Positions 9,625-21,261 are shown, numbered from the stretch's first letter. The stretch: DNA of 64,000 nucleotides from Paraburkholderia bonniea (GCF_009455625.1 NZ_QPEQ01000001.1:1984001-2048000); one strand, 5' to 3'. Made by a program: numbers and translations. Notes: generated from the sequence alone by a model not told the origin.

Positions 9625-11007
9625 TTAGAAATGGATTAAACGAGCCAGATCGTTGAACAGTGCAACTGCCGATAACGCGACAATGCAGACAAGCCCGGCC
9701 CTTTGCAAAACGAGCTGGCAGCGATCCGATATGGCAGTGCCAGTTACAGCTTCAACCAAATAATATAACAGATGCCCGCCATCCAATACCGGAATTGGCA
9801 ACAGGTTGAGGACACCGAGACTAATGCTGACAAGCGCAAGAAACGACAGGAATGCCGATAAGCCAAGACGTGCGCTCTTGCCAGCGTAATCGGCAATCGT
9901 CACGGGGCCAGACAGGTTTTTCAGCGAAGCCTCGCCGATAATCATCCGGCCAAACATCCGTACCGAATACACCGATAGATCCCAGGTACGCTGCGCGCCC
10001 AGTTGCAGGCTCTCGAATGGCCCGTAGTGAACCTTCACCGATGGCACCTGGGTCGCCAGTTCAGCGCCAATCCGCCCGATTACCTGGGCACTCCCGGCAT
10101 CGCGCTGTGCCGCCGGAATAATCACCAGTGAGACCTGCACCGCCGCCTGGTCCGTGCCACGCTCAACCTGCAACGCGACAGGCTGGCCCGCGTGCGACTG
10201 GATATAAGCAATAAATGCCGTCGCATTATCCGTGCGCTTGCCATCGGCAGATTTCAGACGGTCGCCCGCTAGCAGGCCTGCTTTCTGGGCCGCGCTATCG
10301 GGCTGAACGGCCGCCACGGAAAGCGTGCCGCCTCCTGGTTCAAAACCGAGATACGACATGAAATTGTCGTCAACGTGCTTTTCCTGCACCTGGGTCAAGT
10401 CAAGCGGGAAATCAAATGTGCCTTGCGCATCACGCGCGCTTAGCACCAGACGCTGACGGTCAAACGCGGCACCAAGCAGCTTCCAGCGCAAATCGGACCA
10501 TGAGCGGACAGGCTGTGCTTCGCTGTCGTGCGGACCACGCACCGCGACGATGGTTTCGTCGCCGTCAAAGCCGGCCTTGGCGGCCAGCGTATTGGCCGCA
10601 GGTGTGGCAATGGTGGCCCGGGGCTCCATCACCCCCGTGGCAAACACTGCGGCAAAAAGCACGATAGCAAGCAGAAAATTGGCCGCCGGCCCTGCCGCAA
10701 CAATCGCCATCCGGCGCCAGACAGACTGCCGGTTAAACGCATGCGCTAGCTCATCTGCCGGAATCGCTGTGCTCGTCTCGCGCTCATCGAGCATCTTCAC
10801 GTAGCCGCCCAGCGGCAATGCGGCGATAGTCCATTCGGTGCCTGTTTTCGGACTGACCCATTGCAGTAGCGGCTTGCCAAATCCAATCGAAAAACGCAGC
10901 ACCTTGACACCGCACAAACGGGCCACGCTGTAATGGCCGTACTCATGCACCACCACCAGCACACCAATGGCCACCACGAAGGCCAGCAACTCAATCAGAA
11001 AATTCAT
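9625..11007 (-). CDS. rseP: Site-2 intramembrane zinc metalloprotease RseP
   Basis: RseP cuts the anti-sigma factor RseA within the membrane during the sigma-E envelope stress response and also clears signal peptides. The 460-residue protein has the metal-binding HEYGH at 21-25 in the first transmembrane segment. PDZ-like periplasmic sequence lies around 110-310, with VQPDSAAQKAGLLAGDRLKS in the second domain. A C-terminal NLLPIPVLDGGHLL motif supplies the third metal ligand. It begins 7 bp after the dxr stop and precedes bamA by 68 bp. Confidence 0.96.
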   Translation of the reverse strand: MNFLIELLAFVVAIGVLVVVHEYGHYSVARLCGVKVLRFSIGFGKPLLQWVSPKTGTEWTIAALPLGGYVKMLDERETSTAIPADELAHAFNRQSVWRRMAIVAAGPAANFLLAIVLFAAVFATGVMEPRATIATPAANTLAAKAGFDGDETIVAVRGPHDSEAQPVRSWSDLRWKLLGAAFDRQRLVLSARDAQGTFDFPLDLTQVQEKHVDDNFMSYLGFEPGGGTLSVAAVQPDSAAQKAGLLAGDRLKSADGKRTDNATAFIAYIQSHAGQPVALQVERGTDQAAVQVSLVIIPAAQRDAGSAQVIGRIGAELATQVPSVKVHYGPFESLQLGAQRTWDLSVYSVRMFGRMIIGEASLKNLSGPVTIADYAGKSARLGLSAFLSFLALVSISLGVLNLLPIPVLDGGHLLYYLVEAVTGTAISDRCQLVLQRAGLVCIVALSAVALFNDLARLIHF

Positions 11008-11014
11008 CGCTACC

Positions 11015-12220
11015 TCACCGCGTCCCGGCTAGATGCAAAGCATCAGCAGTAGAGATACGAGCGATAAATTCAGTTGCGGCCCGGCGTGCTGCAGCATCGG
11101 CCTCCAGCACATCATCCAGCGCCAATGCGTTCCGGTTGTGCAAGCCGTTGAGCACGGCACCCACCACTTGGGCAATCGCCATAAAACCAATTTTGCGTGA
11201 CAAAAAAGCGTCAACTGCGACCTCGTTGGCCGCATTCAGCGTCGCACTTGCCAGCCCGCCTTCGGCAAGCGCCTGCATCGCCAAAGCGAGACACGGGAAA
11301 CGGGCGTAATCGGGCTTCTCAAAAGACAGCGCGGCAATCTGTGCCAGATCCAGTTGCGCGACACCAGAGTCGATACGCTCTGGATACGCCAGCGCATGCG
11401 CAATCGGCGTGCGCATATCGGGATTGCCAAGCTGGGCCAGCACTGAGCCGTCGACATACGACACCAGCGAGTGAATCACGCTCTGTGGGTGAATCAACAC
11501 GTCGATGCGCTCACCGGGCAGGCCAAATAACCAGTGCGCCTCGATGACTTCCAGACCTTTGTTCATCATCGTTGCGGAATCGACCGAGATTTTCCGGCCC
11601 ATCACCCAGTTCGGATGCTTGCAGGCTTCGTCAGGGGTGACTGCAGCGAGCGAAGCAGGCTCACGGCTGCGAAACGGGCCACCTGAAGCCGTCAGAACAA
11701 TCTTCGACACGCCCCCGTGCAGTTCCATCTCGCGTGGCAGGCACTGGAAAATCGCATTGTGTTCGGAATCCACCGGGAGCAAGGTGGCCTGATGATCGCG
11801 CACCGCATCCATGAAGATTGCGCCGGACATCACCAGCGCTTCCTTGTTTGCCAGCAAAATGCGTTTGCCCGCGCGCGCAGCAGCGAGACCCGGTGCCAAG
11901 CCTGCCGCACCGACAATCGCCGCGACCACCGTATCGCAGTGAACGCTTTGCGAAACCTCGACAAGCGCTTGCGGACCATACGCTACTTCCGTCGTACATC
12001 CGGCCTCGCGCAATTGCGCGGCAACCTGCAAGGCCGTTGCCGCATCTCCGACCACGGCAACCTCGGGACGGAAGCGCAAACATTGCTGAACCAGTTTGTC
12101 GCCGTTGCGATGGGCGGTCAGCGCATAAACCGAAAATTTTTCAGGATGGCGCGCAACAACGTCTAGCGTGCTCTCGCCAATCGAGCCGGTTGAACCCAGC
12201 AGTGTCAGACGTTTTTGCAT
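11015..12220 (-). CDS. dxr: 1-deoxy-D-xylulose 5-phosphate reductoisomerase
   Basis: Dxr converts DXP to MEP with NADPH, the committed step of non-mevalonate isoprenoid synthesis, and so feeds UppS nearby. The 401-residue protein has the Rossmann motif [18 protein letters not shown] near the start and [12 protein letters not shown] in the middle. It also has the metal and substrate motifs [11 protein letters not shown] and LTASGGPF, and [20 protein letters not shown]. It begins 5 bp after the cdsA stop. Confidence 0.97.
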   Translation of the reverse strand: MQKRLTLLGSTGSIGESTLDVVARHPEKFSVYALTAHRNGDKLVQQCLRFRPEVAVVGDAATALQVAAQLREAGCTTEVAYGPQALVEVSQSVHCDTVVAAIVGAAGLAPGLAAARAGKRILLANKEALVMSGAIFMDAVRDHQATLLPVDSEHNAIFQCLPREMELHGGVSKIVLTASGGPFRSREPASLAAVTPDEACKHPNWVMGRKISVDSATMMNKGLEVIEAHWLFGLPGERIDVLIHPQSVIHSLVSYVDGSVLAQLGNPDMRTPIAHALAYPERIDSGVAQLDLAQIAALSFEKPDYARFPCLALAMQALAEGGLASATLNAANEVAVDAFLSRKIGFMAIAQVVGAVLNGLHNRNALALDDVLEADAAARRAATEFIARISTADALHLAGTR

Positions 12221-12225
12221 GTTTT

Positions 12226-13047
12226 TTAGCCAGGTAACAGCAGCATCGCTAATGGCAGCACGGGCAGCAGCGCATCAATACGATCCAGCACGCCGCCATG
12301 CCCAGGCAGCAAGCCACTGGAATCTTTGACACCAGCCTGACGCTTCAGAACGGATTCAAACAAATCGCCCACCACGCTAAACACCACCAGCAAGGTGACG
12401 ACCGCCAGCATGCGCGCCCAACCGAGCTGCGCCAGCGTGGAGAAGATTGTGGGTTCAAATACATGCGTCAAGCTCGCAGCAAGCGCCATGCAAAGCACGG
12501 CTAGCCAGCCGCCAAGCGCGCCTTCCCAGGTTTTACCCGGGCTGATTGCTGGCGCAAGCTTGTGCCGCCCGAACGCCTTACCGGAAAAATAAGCACCAAT
12601 ATCAGCCAGCCACACCAGCAGCAACAGCGATAAAACAAACGGCACGCCTGCTTCGCGCGCAATGACCAGCGCGTGCCAGCAGGCCACCAGCACAGTCAGG
12701 CCCGCAAGCAGCAAAAACACCCGCCACGAGCCCTGCGCCAGCGTCGGCTTGCGCAACAAGATAAAAGGGACGGCGACTACCCAGAAAATCGCAGCCGCGC
12801 GAAACAGCGGCTGCGATGCGGGCATCAGCGAGGAGACCGGCAGACTGACGGCAAGCGCCAGTGCGGCGCACAACGCGTACACAACCGACGCGCGCGCACC
12901 GGTTTTCAGCAGACGCGCCCATTCCCACGCAGCAAAAACCACCACCAGTGCAATCAGCACGGCAAAAGCGTTAACCGATGCGTAGAAAGTGACGGGAAGA
13001 AAGACGGCCAGCAAAACAAGCGCCGTGATGACACGGGTTTTTAGCAT
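12226..13047 (-). CDS. cdsA: Phosphatidate cytidylyltransferase (CDP-diacylglycerol synthase)
   Basis: CdsA makes CDP-diacylglycerol from phosphatidic acid and CTP, the branch point for all phospholipids. The 273-residue protein is strongly hydrophobic with about eight membrane segments. It ends in the family signature: [20 protein letters not shown] followed at once by GVLDRID, including the KD and HGG-DR-D residues. The start overlaps the end of uppS by 7 bp, indicating translational coupling. Confidence 0.96.
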   Translation of the reverse strand: MLKTRVITALVLLAVFLPVTFYASVNAFAVLIALVVVFAAWEWARLLKTGARASVVYALCAALALAVSLPVSSLMPASQPLFRAAAIFWVVAVPFILLRKPTLAQGSWRVFLLLAGLTVLVACWHALVIAREAGVPFVLSLLLLVWLADIGAYFSGKAFGRHKLAPAISPGKTWEGALGGWLAVLCMALAASLTHVFEPTIFSTLAQLGWARMLAVVTLLVVFSVVGDLFESVLKRQAGVKDSSGLLPGHGGVLDRIDALLPVLPLAMLLLPG

Positions 13048-13823
13048 GGCAGCGAGTCGGCGTTTTGCACTTGAGGTTCCAGTTGGGCACTGGTGCGGCC
13101 AAAACGGCGTTCACGTTCGGCATAGGAAGCAATCGCCTGCCCTAATGCCGCGCCATCAAAATCCGGCCAGAAAATATCAGTGAAATAAAGTTCGGTGTAA
13201 GCCATTTGCCACAGCAGGAAATTACTGATGCGCTGCTCGCCCCCGGTGCGGATGAAAAGATCCGGCTCGGGGGCATAAGCCAGCGCCAGATGCTGGGTAA
13301 ATGAGGCTTCGCTGATTTCAGCGGCATGGCCGGCCTGCACGGCTTCCTCAGCCAGCTTGCGGCTCGCCTGCATGATGTCCCAGCGGCCGCCGTAATTCGC
13401 GGCGATAGTCAGCGTCAGACGGGTATTGCGCGCGGTCTTGGTCTCCGCGCGTTTAATCAGGTCCTGAATCCGCTTGTCGAACATCGCCAGATCGCCCACC
13501 ACACGCAGACGAATTCCGTTTGCGTGCAGCTTGCCCACTTCGCGCTCAAGCGCCGTCACAAAAAGACGCATCAGAAACGAGACTTCGTCGTTCGGGCGAC
13601 GCCAGTTTTCAGAGCTAAAGGCAAAGAGCGTCAGATACTCGACACCGCAGCGGGCGCAGGCTTCAACGACGGTCCGCACCGCCTCGACCCCGCGCGTATG
13701 CCCCGCGACCCGCGGCAAGCGGCGCTGCGTCGCCCAACGGCCATTGCCATCCATGATGATCGCTATATGCCGCGGCACTGCCGCAACATCCGGCACGCGC
13801 ACGGTTGAACTGGTATAGGTCAT
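13041..13823 (-). CDS. uppS: Undecaprenyl diphosphate synthase (cis-prenyltransferase)
   Basis: UppS condenses eight isopentenyl units on farnesyl diphosphate to make the C55 carrier for peptidoglycan and LPS. The 260-residue protein has the catalytic [10 protein letters not shown] motif with D25, then FSSENWRRP. Its C-terminal signature is [19 protein letters not shown] followed by TELYFTD. It is in the usual frr-uppS-cdsA order. The N-terminal ~15 residues are a short variable extension. Confidence 0.97.
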   Translation of the reverse strand: MTYTSSTVRVPDVAAVPRHIAIIMDGNGRWATQRRLPRVAGHTRGVEAVRTVVEACARCGVEYLTLFAFSSENWRRPNDEVSFLMRLFVTALEREVGKLHANGIRLRVVGDLAMFDKRIQDLIKRAETKTARNTRLTLTIAANYGGRWDIMQASRKLAEEAVQAGHAAEISEASFTQHLALAYAPEPDLFIRTGGEQRISNFLLWQMAYTELYFTDIFWPDFDGAALGQAIASYAERERRFGRTSAQLEPQVQNADSLPC

Positions 13824-13910
13824 GGCCGTTGAGACAGTCGCTGCAAAAAGAAAAAATCGAACTCGGCCAGCATCGGGCCGAAGTCCATCAAGATACTCAG
13901 ACGGCGTGCA

Positions 13911-14471
13911 TTACACCGTCATGATCTCGGCTTCTTTGGTCTGGACCAGTTTGTCGATTTCGGTCACAGACTTGTCGGTCAGTTTTTGCACATCATCGCC
14001 ACCACGACGCTCGTCGTCTTCGGAAATCTCTTTGTCTTTGACGAGTTTTTTTAATTGCTCATTGGCATCGCGGCGCAAGTTACGCACGGCGACTTTCGCC
14101 GTTTCGCCTTCGCTTTTCACTACCTTGGCCAGTTCACGGCGACGCTCTTCGGTCAACGCTGGCATTGGTACGCGAATCATGTCGCCTTGTGTCGCGGGGT
14201 TCAGGCCCAGGTCAGAATCACGAATCGCTTTTTCAACCACTGTGACCATGTTCTTTTCCCATGGCTGAACGCCGATCGTACGAGCGTCGATCAGCGTCAT
14301 GTTGGCTACCTGGGAAATAGGCACTGGCGAGCCGTAATAATCGACCTGAATATGATCCAGCAAGCCGGTATGCGCACGACCTGTACGGATTTTCGACAGA
14401 TCGTTTTTGAATGCATCAATCGAGCGCTGCATTTTCTGCTCAACACTCTTGGTAACTTCAGCCACAGACAT
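13911..14471 (-). CDS. frr: Ribosome recycling factor
   Basis: RRF, together with EF-G, splits post-termination ribosomes. The 186-residue protein is entirely alpha-helical domain I plus the small domain II. It contains [15 protein letters not shown] and the hinge region [20 protein letters not shown], and ends with [11 protein letters not shown]. The frame is open 14 codons further upstream, but the methionine at 14471 gives the family length and has a GGAGG site 6-7 bases ahead, which decides the start. Confidence 0.97.
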   Translation of the reverse strand: MSVAEVTKSVEQKMQRSIDAFKNDLSKIRTGRAHTGLLDHIQVDYYGSPVPISQVANMTLIDARTIGVQPWEKNMVTVVEKAIRDSDLGLNPATQGDMIRVPMPALTEERRRELAKVVKSEGETAKVAVRNLRRDANEQLKKLVKDKEISEDDERRGGDDVQKLTDKSVTEIDKLVQTKEAEIMTV

Positions 14472-14566
14472 TTTTAAACCTCCGAACTCTTCAAAACAGT
14501 GCGAACCGGCCAACGCCGAAAGCAGCAGCCAAGGCCCGCGTTAAAACCCACGTCAAGGACGAGAGC

Positions 14567-15280
14567 TTACACGTGGACCAGCGTCCCTTCGTCCACGCCT
14601 TGCACGATGCGCATCAACGCACCCGGTTTAACAATTGAAAACACACGAATCGGCAATTTCTGGTCGCGGCATAGCGCGAAAGCCGTTGCATCCATCACCT
14701 GAAGATTCCGGCTGATGGCTTCATCAAAACTAATCGTGGTGTAGCGCGTAGCGCCGGGATCTTTTTTCGGATCAGCGGAATAAACGCCATCGACCTTGGT
14801 CGCTTTCAGCACAACCTCAGCGCCAATCTCCGAGCCGCGCAGCGCGGCGGCAGTATCTGTCGTGAAAAATGGATTGCCGGTGCCTGCGGCAAAAATCACT
14901 ACTTTGCCCTCTTCAAGCTGGCGAATCGCACGTGGCCGGATATAAGGCTCGACCACCTGATCCATCCGCAACGCGGACTGCACCCGCGCTTCAATGCCGG
15001 CATGGCGCATCGCGTCCTGCAAGGCCAGCGCGTTCATCATCGTCGCCAGCATGCCCATGTAATCGGCAGTGGCGCGGTCCATGCCGGCCGCTCCGCCCGC
15101 GACACCGCGAAAAATATTGCCACCGCCAATCACTACCGCAAGCTGGATGCCAAGCTGCACGACTTCAGCGACATCGGCCACCATGCGCTCGATGGTTGCC
15201 CGATTAATGCCAAAGGCGTCGTCGCCCATTAAAGCTTCACCGGACAGTTTAAGCAAAACGCGTTTATAGGCAGTGGGCAT
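14567..15280 (-). CDS. pyrH: UMP kinase
   Basis: PyrH phosphorylates UMP to UDP and is the bacterial amino-acid-kinase-fold enzyme. The 237-residue protein begins [20 protein letters not shown] and has [10 protein letters not shown] and [20 protein letters not shown]. The nucleotide site contains [15 protein letters not shown]. An upstream in-frame extension to 15391 is unlike the family and is rejected. It follows tsf with a 219-bp gap holding a hairpin and precedes frr. Confidence 0.97.
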   Translation of the reverse strand: MPTAYKRVLLKLSGEALMGDDAFGINRATIERMVADVAEVVQLGIQLAVVIGGGNIFRGVAGGAAGMDRATADYMGMLATMMNALALQDAMRHAGIEARVQSALRMDQVVEPYIRPRAIRQLEEGKVVIFAAGTGNPFFTTDTAAALRGSEIGAEVVLKATKVDGVYSADPKKDPGATRYTTISFDEAISRNLQVMDATAFALCRDQKLPIRVFSIVKPGALMRIVQGVDEGTLVHV

Positions 15281-15444
15281 AGGAGATATCCAGATCGCGC
15301 AGAAAGGACGGTAGATGAAGCTACAGGAATAATTCGGCCAGACATACACGCAGCACACCCTGAAACCTGGCCGGAAGTGACTGCGCAACAAACTGGGAAA
15401 TACAGCAAAAACTTGACCGGAACAGCGCAGCCTGATGATGGCTG

Positions 15445-15480
15445 CGGGCTACAGCAGAACAGAACGCCTGCTGTAGCCCG
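15445..15480 (-). terminator. Hairpin downstream of tsf
   Basis: Two perfectly complementary 13-base arms (15445-15457 and 15468-15480, CGGGCTACAGCAG and its complement) flank a 10-base loop just after the tsf stop codon. No run of T follows on the minus strand. It may be a processing or pausing hairpin, or a 3'-end stabiliser, rather than a full intrinsic terminator. Confidence 0.5.
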
Positions 15481-15499
15481 GCAACAAACCTGCTAAAAC

Positions 15500-16381
15500 T
15501 TACTGCTGTTTGGCTGCAGCGACCTGGGCTGCCACTTCGGCCGCAAAGTCGTCCTGGCGCTTCTCAATGCCCTCTCCGACCACGAACAAGGCAAATTTCT
15601 GCACGCTGGCACCCGCAGCTTTCAACATTTGCTCGATTGTCTGCTTGTCGTTTTTCACGAAAGTCTGATCAAGCAGCGACACTTCTTTCAGATACTTTTG
15701 CACGCTGCCTTCCACCATCTTCGACACGATCTCGGCAGGCTTGCCCGATTCGGCCGCTTTTTGCTCAGCGATGCTGCGCTCGGTGGCGATCAGCTCAGCA
15801 GGAACATCTTTCGACGACAATGCAACTGGCTTCATCGCCGCGATGTGCATCGCAACATCTTTACCAATCTGCTCGTCGGCACCGGTGTACTCGACCAGCA
15901 CGCCAATACGTGCGCCATGCAGATAGGCCGCCAGCTTGCCTGTGGTTTCAAAACGGGCAAAACGGCGAATCGACAGATTTTCACCAATCTTGCCAACCAG
16001 CGCGAGGCGAATCGCGTCAACGGTCGAGCCGTCCAGCGGCAGCGCGGACAGCGCAGCGACATCAGCCGGATTGTGCTTTGTCACCAGCTCAGCCACTGTT
16101 TTAGCGAAGGCAATGAAATCGTCGTTTTTCGACACGAAGTCGGTTTCGCAGTTCAACTCGACAATGGCACCCACATTACCGCCCATGAACGACGAGATCA
16201 CGCCTTCAGCAGTCACGCGCGATGCGGCCTTGCTTGCCTTGTTGCCCAGCTTGACGCGCAGCAGCTCTTCAGCGCGCGCCATATCCCCGTCTGCTTCTGT
16301 CAGTGCTTTCTTGCATTCCATCATCGGCGCATCAGTTTTTGCGCGCAGTTCTGCAACCATGCTTGCGGTAATTGCCGCCAT
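15500..16381 (-). CDS. tsf: Translation elongation factor Ts
   Basis: EF-Ts exchanges GDP for GTP on EF-Tu. The 293-residue protein has the N-terminal UBA-like helix bundle ([19 protein letters not shown]). The TDFV motif that contacts EF-Tu lies in [14 protein letters not shown] at about 78-91, followed by the dimerisation core and a C-terminal module. It is downstream of rpsB, the universal arrangement, with an intervening hairpin that may adjust the S2:EF-Ts ratio. Confidence 0.98.
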   Translation of the reverse strand: MAAITASMVAELRAKTDAPMMECKKALTEADGDMARAEELLRVKLGNKASKAASRVTAEGVISSFMGGNVGAIVELNCETDFVSKNDDFIAFAKTVAELVTKHNPADVAALSALPLDGSTVDAIRLALVGKIGENLSIRRFARFETTGKLAAYLHGARIGVLVEYTGADEQIGKDVAMHIAAMKPVALSSKDVPAELIATERSIAEQKAAESGKPAEIVSKMVEGSVQKYLKEVSLLDQTFVKNDKQTIEQMLKAAGASVQKFALFVVGEGIEKRQDDFAAEVAAQVAAAKQQ

Positions 16382-16514
16382 CGTTTGCTCCTTGAGTCTG
16401 TCTGAGTCTGTCTTTTACACACCGCCCGCACTTCGATACAGGCGGCAAGAATTCGTTTCGCCGTCACGCAGATATTTTTTACTTGACCTACGGCAGCGTC
16501 ACTATCACGGCTTA

Positions 16515-16547
16515 AAAAAAGGGGGCCTGTAGAAAGCCCCCTTTTTT
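16515..16547 (-). terminator. rpsB-tsf intergenic terminator/attenuator
   Basis: On the minus strand, just after the rpsB stop, six A are followed by GGGGGC, a 9-base loop, GCCCCC and six or more T. This is a symmetrical intrinsic terminator of the bidirectional kind. Since tsf lies only about 130 bp further on in the same direction, it is most likely partial, lowering tsf relative to rpsB, or tsf has its own promoter in the remaining gap. Confidence 0.75.
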
Positions 16548-16565
16548 GCCGGACGCGGGGTAGCT

Positions 16566-17318
16566 TTACGCTTCCGCGCTGACCTCGACGAACTCGTCGC
16601 CGTCACCACCACGTGCCGCCTGAACCACTTCATTCACTGCGTTCGAACGGCCTTCGAGGATCGCGTCAGCCACGCCTTGCGTGTACAGGGCAACAGCCTT
16701 GCTGGCGTCGTCGTTACCTGGAATCACGTAATCGATGCCTTCTGGCGAGTGGTTCGTGTCAACCACTGCGATCACTGGCACGCCGAGCTTCTTCGCTTCC
16801 GTCACGGCAATTTTGTGGTAACCAACGTCGACCACGAAAATTGCGTCAGGAATGCCGCCCATGTCTTTCACGCCGCCAATCGACTTTTGCAGCTTGGCGA
16901 TTTCGCGTTCAAACAGCAGCGCTTCTTTCTTGCTCATGCGCTCGAGATCGCCGGCCTCAACAGCGGCTTCCATTTCTTTCAGGCGCTTGATCGACACTTT
17001 CAGCGTCTTGAAGTTGGTCATCATGCCGCCGAGCCAGCGTGCATTGACATAAGGCATGCCTGCGCGCAGCGCTTCTTCAGCGATGGTGTCGCGCGACTGG
17101 CGCTTGGTGCCAACGAACAGGATGGTGCCGCGATTAGCTGCCAGTTGACGCACGTACTTCAGCGCGTCGTTGTACATCGGCAGCGTTTTTTCGAGGTTGA
17201 TAATGTGGATTTTGTTGCGATGACCGAAGATGAAAGGAGCCATCTTCGGGTTCCAGAAGCGTGTCTGGTGACCAAAGTGGACACCTGCTTCCAGCATTTG
17301 ACGCATGGTAATTGCCAT
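16566..17318 (-). CDS. rpsB: 30S ribosomal protein S2
   Basis: S2 is a small-subunit protein needed for S1 docking. The 250-residue protein opens [20 protein letters not shown] and includes the conserved [27 protein letters not shown] and [19 protein letters not shown] follow, and the C-terminal tail is acidic. A promoter-like element lies about 230 bp upstream, leaving a long leader. A structured rpsB leader is used for feedback control in E. coli; whether the same motif exists here is not established. Confidence 0.98.
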   Translation of the reverse strand: MAITMRQMLEAGVHFGHQTRFWNPKMAPFIFGHRNKIHIINLEKTLPMYNDALKYVRQLAANRGTILFVGTKRQSRDTIAEEALRAGMPYVNARWLGGMMTNFKTLKVSIKRLKEMEAAVEAGDLERMSKKEALLFEREIAKLQKSIGGVKDMGGIPDAIFVVDVGYHKIAVTEAKKLGVPVIAVVDTNHSPEGIDYVIPGNDDASKAVALYTQGVADAILEGRSNAVNEVVQAARGGDGDEFVEVSAEA

Positions 17319-17739
17319 GAAAAACTCCGCGAGGGTTGGGTCTTAAGCCGATTGCCGTATCTGCCGTATAACCTCCGCCTGATGGAAGGCCAATACTGCA
17401 AACACCCTGGATGCACCGGCTTGCGAGTGTGCAGCAAGTGGTTTTTACTGCTGAACTGCTTCTTTCTTACTAGCTAGCGCCGCCAAAAAAGCTAAATCAG
17501 CCATAAATTTGGCAAATAACGGCAATAGAGGCGACCTAGCCAAAGAGTATAGCACGCACGCCGCACACGACTCAAGCCGCCAAACAGCTCCCCTAAGCAC
17601 CTGGCTTGCGGCAAAGCTATAACAAAAAAGACCCGGATTTAAACAAAACACGCCGGGTTAACGTTTACGAAGGTCTACGGAGCTCACCAGATGGTGCGAT
17701 AATCCCGGAATATTTGCCTCCCAGATCCGGCCCCCACTT
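17319..17739. other. rpsB/map divergent intergenic region with long rpsB leader
   Basis: This 421-bp non-coding stretch separates rpsB (leftward) from map (rightward). It contains the candidate rpsB promoter at 17546-17575, a roughly 220-nt rpsB leader between that promoter and the start codon, and about 160 bp on the map side. On the map side a GATAAT hexamer at 17698-17703 could be a -10 box, but I see no matching -35 box. No small gene is supported. Confidence 0.5.
17546..17575 (-). promoter_or_regulatory. Candidate sigma-70 promoter for rpsB-tsf
   Basis: On the minus strand, TTGAGT (17570-17575) and TATACT (17546-17551) are separated by 18 bases. Transcription would start near 17539, giving a leader of about 220 nt before the rpsB ATG. 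The -10 box is a good match and the -35 box matches four of six positions. Confidence 0.5.
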
Positions 17740-18549
17740 ATGTCGATTACGCTCAAGAACGAACACGATATTGCGCAAATGCGGGTAGCTTGCCGCCTTG
17801 CGAGCGAAGTGCTCGACTACATCACCCCGTTCATCGCAGCCGGCATCAGCACCGGCGAGCTTGACCGCCTGTGCCACGAATACATGCTGCAACAGCAAGG
17901 CACGATCCCGGCACCCCTTAATTACCAGCCGCCTGGCTATCCGCCCTACCCCAAAGCCACCTGCATTTCAGTCAATGACGTGATCTGTCACGGTATTCCC
18001 GGCGACAAAGTGCTGAAAAACGGCGATGCCCTCAATATCGATGTCACCGTTATCAAAGACGGTTATTTCGGCGATACCAGCCGGATGTTTATCGTCGGCG
18101 AAGGCTCGATTCTCGCGCGCAAGCTGGCGCAAACCACCTACGAATGCATGTGGCTCGGCATCGCCCAGGTGCGCCCAGGGGCGCACCTGGGCGATATCGG
18201 CCATGCCATTCAGCGCCATGCCGAGGGCCAGGGTTATAGCGTCGTGCGCGAATACTGCGGCCACGGCATCGGTACGGTGTTTCACGAAGATCCGCAAATC
18301 CTCCATTACGGCCGCCCCGGCACCGGGCTCGAGCTGCAGGCAGGCATGATTTTCACCATCGAGCCCATGATTAACGCCGGACGGCGCGAAATTCGCACGA
18401 TGCCGGATCAATGGACCGTCAAAACCAAAGACCGCAGCTTGTCCGCGCAATGGGAGCACACCGTGCTGGTCACCGAAACCGGCTATGACGTGCTCACCGT
18501 GTCAGCCGGTTCGCCCGCCCGTCCAGCTCTCGTCGCAGCCGCGGCCTAA
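17740..18549 (+). CDS. map: Methionine aminopeptidase type I
   Basis: Map removes the N-terminal methionine after deformylation. The 269-residue pita-bread-fold enzyme has all five metal ligands in place: D101, D112, H175, E208 and E239. The substrate-binding H84 is in VNDVICHGIP. The C-terminal ~10 residues are an Ala/Pro-rich tail beyond the family core. It diverges from rpsB, as in many proteobacteria, and is followed by glnD 63 bp downstream. Confidence 0.98.
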   Translation: MSITLKNEHDIAQMRVACRLASEVLDYITPFIAAGISTGELDRLCHEYMLQQQGTIPAPLNYQPPGYPPYPKATCISVNDVICHGIPGDKVLKNGDALNIDVTVIKDGYFGDTSRMFIVGEGSILARKLAQTTYECMWLGIAQVRPGAHLGDIGHAIQRHAEGQGYSVVREYCGHGIGTVFHEDPQILHYGRPGTGLELQAGMIFTIEPMINAGRREIRTMPDQWTVKTKDRSLSAQWEHTVLVTETGYDVLTVSAGSPARPALVAAAA

Positions 18550-18612
18550 GCAGCACTGGCCTGTGCCTCCCTTCCACGTCTTTCGTCTGCGCCACATGCC
18601 GCCCCGTTCTTC

Positions 18613-21255
18613 ATGAGCCACGCCTCGCCCCCCGGTTCTTGTGCCACGACTAGCGCCGCGACCCATGCCGCTATGTCGCTCAAGGCAGACTACCGGGCGG
18701 CCAAGACGCAGATTCTCGAGCGTATCGAAAACACCCCTCGCGTTGATAGCACGATGCGCTCGCTCGCCCGTTTGACCGACCACACCTTGCTCCAGGCATG
18801 GGAAGCCTGCCAGGTCCCCGCCGGGGCGGCACTTCTAGCCGTCGGCGGGTATGGCCGCGATGAACTGGCACCCTATTCCGATATCGATATTCTGGTGCTG
18901 CTGCCAGACAGCCCGGCATCCGCACCATCCGGCCAGAAACTTGCGCCTGAGCCCCAAGCCACGCTTGAAGAGCGCGTCGAGCAATTCATCGGCTTCGCGT
19001 GGGATCTCGGACTGGAGTTAGGCAGCAGTGTGCGCACCGTGTCCCAATGTCTCGATGAAGCCGCCCAGGACATTACCGTGCGCACCTCATTGCTTGAGGC
19101 CCGGCATCTCGCGGGAAGCATGCCGCTCACGGAGGACTTCACCCGGCGCTACCGGGAAGCACTTGATCCACGCGCTTTTTTCCAGGCCAAGGTGCTGGAG
19201 ATGCGTCAGCGTCATGCCAAATTTCAGGACACGCCCTATGCGCTTGAACCCAATCTCAAGGAAAGTCCGGGCGGGTTGCGCGATCTGCAACTGATTCTCT
19301 GGGTCACGCGTGCAGCAGGCTTTGGCAGTAGCTGGAGGGAACTAGACACGCTCGGGCTCATCACCCGCCGCGAAGCGCGCGAGCTGCATCGCAACGAAGC
19401 CTTTCTCAAGACACTCCGGGCGCGGCTGCATGTGATCGCCAAACGCCGCCAGGACATCCTGATTTTCGACTTGCAAGACCCTGTAGCCAGCAGTTTCGGC
19501 TACCGCACCAGCACCGCGCGGCGCGCCAGCGAGCAACTGATGCGGCGTTATTACTGGGCGGCCAAAGCGGTCACCCAGCTTTCCACGATCCTGATCCAGA
19601 ACATCGAGGCCCAGCTCTTTCCCAGCACGAGCGGCGTCACGCGGGTGTTGTGCGAGCGTTTCGTCGAAAAGCAGGGCATGCTCGAAATCACCCGCGACGA
19701 TGTGTTTCAGCGTGAACCCAACGCGATTCTTGAGGCTTTTTTACTGTACGAGCAGACGCCTGGCATCAAGGGCCTGTCGGCCCGGACGCTGCGCGCGCTG
19801 TACAACGCCCGTGACGTGATGGACCTGCAATGGCGTCGCGCAGCAGAAAACCGCCGCTTGTTTCTGTCGATCCTGCAGCAGCCTTATGGCATCACGCACG
19901 CACTGCGCCTGATGAACCAGACCAGCGTGCTGGGACGCTATCTGCTGAACTTTCGCCGCATCGTCGGGCAAATGCAGCACGACCTGTATCACGTCTATAC
20001 CGTCGATCAGCACATTCTGATGGTGGTGCGTAACCTGCGCCGCTTCTCGGTTGCGGATCACGCGCACGAATATCCGTTTTGCAGCCAGCTCAGCGCCAAC
20101 TTCGAGCGCCCGTGGGTGCTGTATGTCGCCGCGCTGTTTCACGATATCGCCAAGGGCCGGGGCGGCGATCATTCGACGCTTGGCATGGTCGACGCGCGGC
20201 GCTTTTGCGTGGCGCACGAGATCACGGGCGATGACGGCGCGCTGGTGGTGTGGCTGGTCCAGCATCACCTGACCATGAGCCAGGTCGCGCAAAAGCAGGA
20301 CACGAGCGACCCGGAAGTCATCAAACGCTTTGCCCAACTGGTCGGCAATGAGCGGCGGCTCAGCGCGCTGTATCTGCTGACCGTGGCCGATATTCGCGGC
20401 ACCAGCCCGAAAGTCTGGAACGCATGGAAAGGCAAGCTGCTCGAAGACCTCTATCGCGCCACGCTGGCAGTGCTGGGCGGCGCTCCGCTTGATGCGCATT
20501 CAGCGCTGAAAACCCGCCAGCAAGAAGCGCTGGCGCTGCTGCGGCTGGAAACCGTCCCGGAGCATGCGCATCAGGCCTTGTGGAATCAGCTCGATGTCGC
20601 GTATTTCCTGCGCCACGACGCAGCCGATATCGCATGGCAAACCCGCATGCTGTATCGCCATGTGACTAGCCCGGTGCCACTCGTGCGAGCGCGTCCTGCG
20701 CCTATTGGCGAAGCCTTGCAGGTGTTGGTGTATGTCCAGGACCGAGCTGATCTCTTTGCCAGCATTTGCGCGTATTTCGACCGCAGCGCGCTGTCGGTGC
20801 TCGATGCCCGGATTAACACTACCCAGCACGGTTATGCCCTCGATAACTTCCTCGTCGCTCATACCGGGCATGGGGTTCATTACCGCGACATCGCCAACCT
20901 GGTCGAACAGGAGCTAGGCGCACGCCTGCTCGCTGATAGCCCGTTGCTGCCTGAACCCTCAAGGGGACGTCTGTCACGCCAGTCACGGACGTTCCCGGTC
21001 ATTCCACGCGTCGACCTTCGGGCCGATGAGCGTGGCCAGTACTACATCCTGTCCGTCTCGGCAAACGACCGGCCAGGCCTTCTTTATTCGATCGCGCGCG
21101 TGCTGGCTGAGCACCGGGTCGGCGTCCATGCGGCGCGGATCAATACGCTTGGCGAACGTGTCGAGGACGTGTTTCTGCTGGATGGAAACAGCCTCTCGGA
21201 CAACCGCCGGCAAATCCAGGTCGAAACCGAACTGCTGCGCGCGATCGCAGTGTGA
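18613..21255 (+). CDS. glnD: PII uridylyltransferase / uridylyl-removing enzyme
   Basis: GlnD senses glutamine and uridylylates or deuridylylates the PII proteins, so setting nitrogen metabolism. The 880-residue protein has the nucleotidyltransferase motif [16 protein letters not shown] at 78-93 and a GlnE/GlnD linker region. An HD domain with [14 protein letters not shown] lies near 512-526, and two C-terminal ACT domains lie near 697-770 and 805-875. The first ~20 residues are low complexity, so translation could begin at the internal methionine of MSLKADYR (residue 21). Confidence 0.97.
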   Translation: MSHASPPGSCATTSAATHAAMSLKADYRAAKTQILERIENTPRVDSTMRSLARLTDHTLLQAWEACQVPAGAALLAVGGYGRDELAPYSDIDILVLLPDSPASAPSGQKLAPEPQATLEERVEQFIGFAWDLGLELGSSVRTVSQCLDEAAQDITVRTSLLEARHLAGSMPLTEDFTRRYREALDPRAFFQAKVLEMRQRHAKFQDTPYALEPNLKESPGGLRDLQLILWVTRAAGFGSSWRELDTLGLITRREARELHRNEAFLKTLRARLHVIAKRRQDILIFDLQDPVASSFGYRTSTARRASEQLMRRYYWAAKAVTQLSTILIQNIEAQLFPSTSGVTRVLCERFVEKQGMLEITRDDVFQREPNAILEAFLLYEQTPGIKGLSARTLRALYNARDVMDLQWRRAAENRRLFLSILQQPYGITHALRLMNQTSVLGRYLLNFRRIVGQMQHDLYHVYTVDQHILMVVRNLRRFSVADHAHEYPFCSQLSANFERPWVLYVAALFHDIAKGRGGDHSTLGMVDARRFCVAHEITGDDGALVVWLVQHHLTMSQVAQKQDTSDPEVIKRFAQLVGNERRLSALYLLTVADIRGTSPKVWNAWKGKLLEDLYRATLAVLGGAPLDAHSALKTRQQEALALLRLETVPEHAHQALWNQLDVAYFLRHDAADIAWQTRMLYRHVTSPVPLVRARPAPIGEALQVLVYVQDRADLFASICAYFDRSALSVLDARINTTQHGYALDNFLVAHTGHGVHYRDIANLVEQELGARLLADSPLLPEPSRGRLSRQSRTFPVIPRVDLRADERGQYYILSVSANDRPGLLYSIARVLAEHRVGVHAARINTLGERVEDVFLLDGNSLSDNRRQIQVETELLRAIAV

Positions 21256-21261
21256 GATTCC

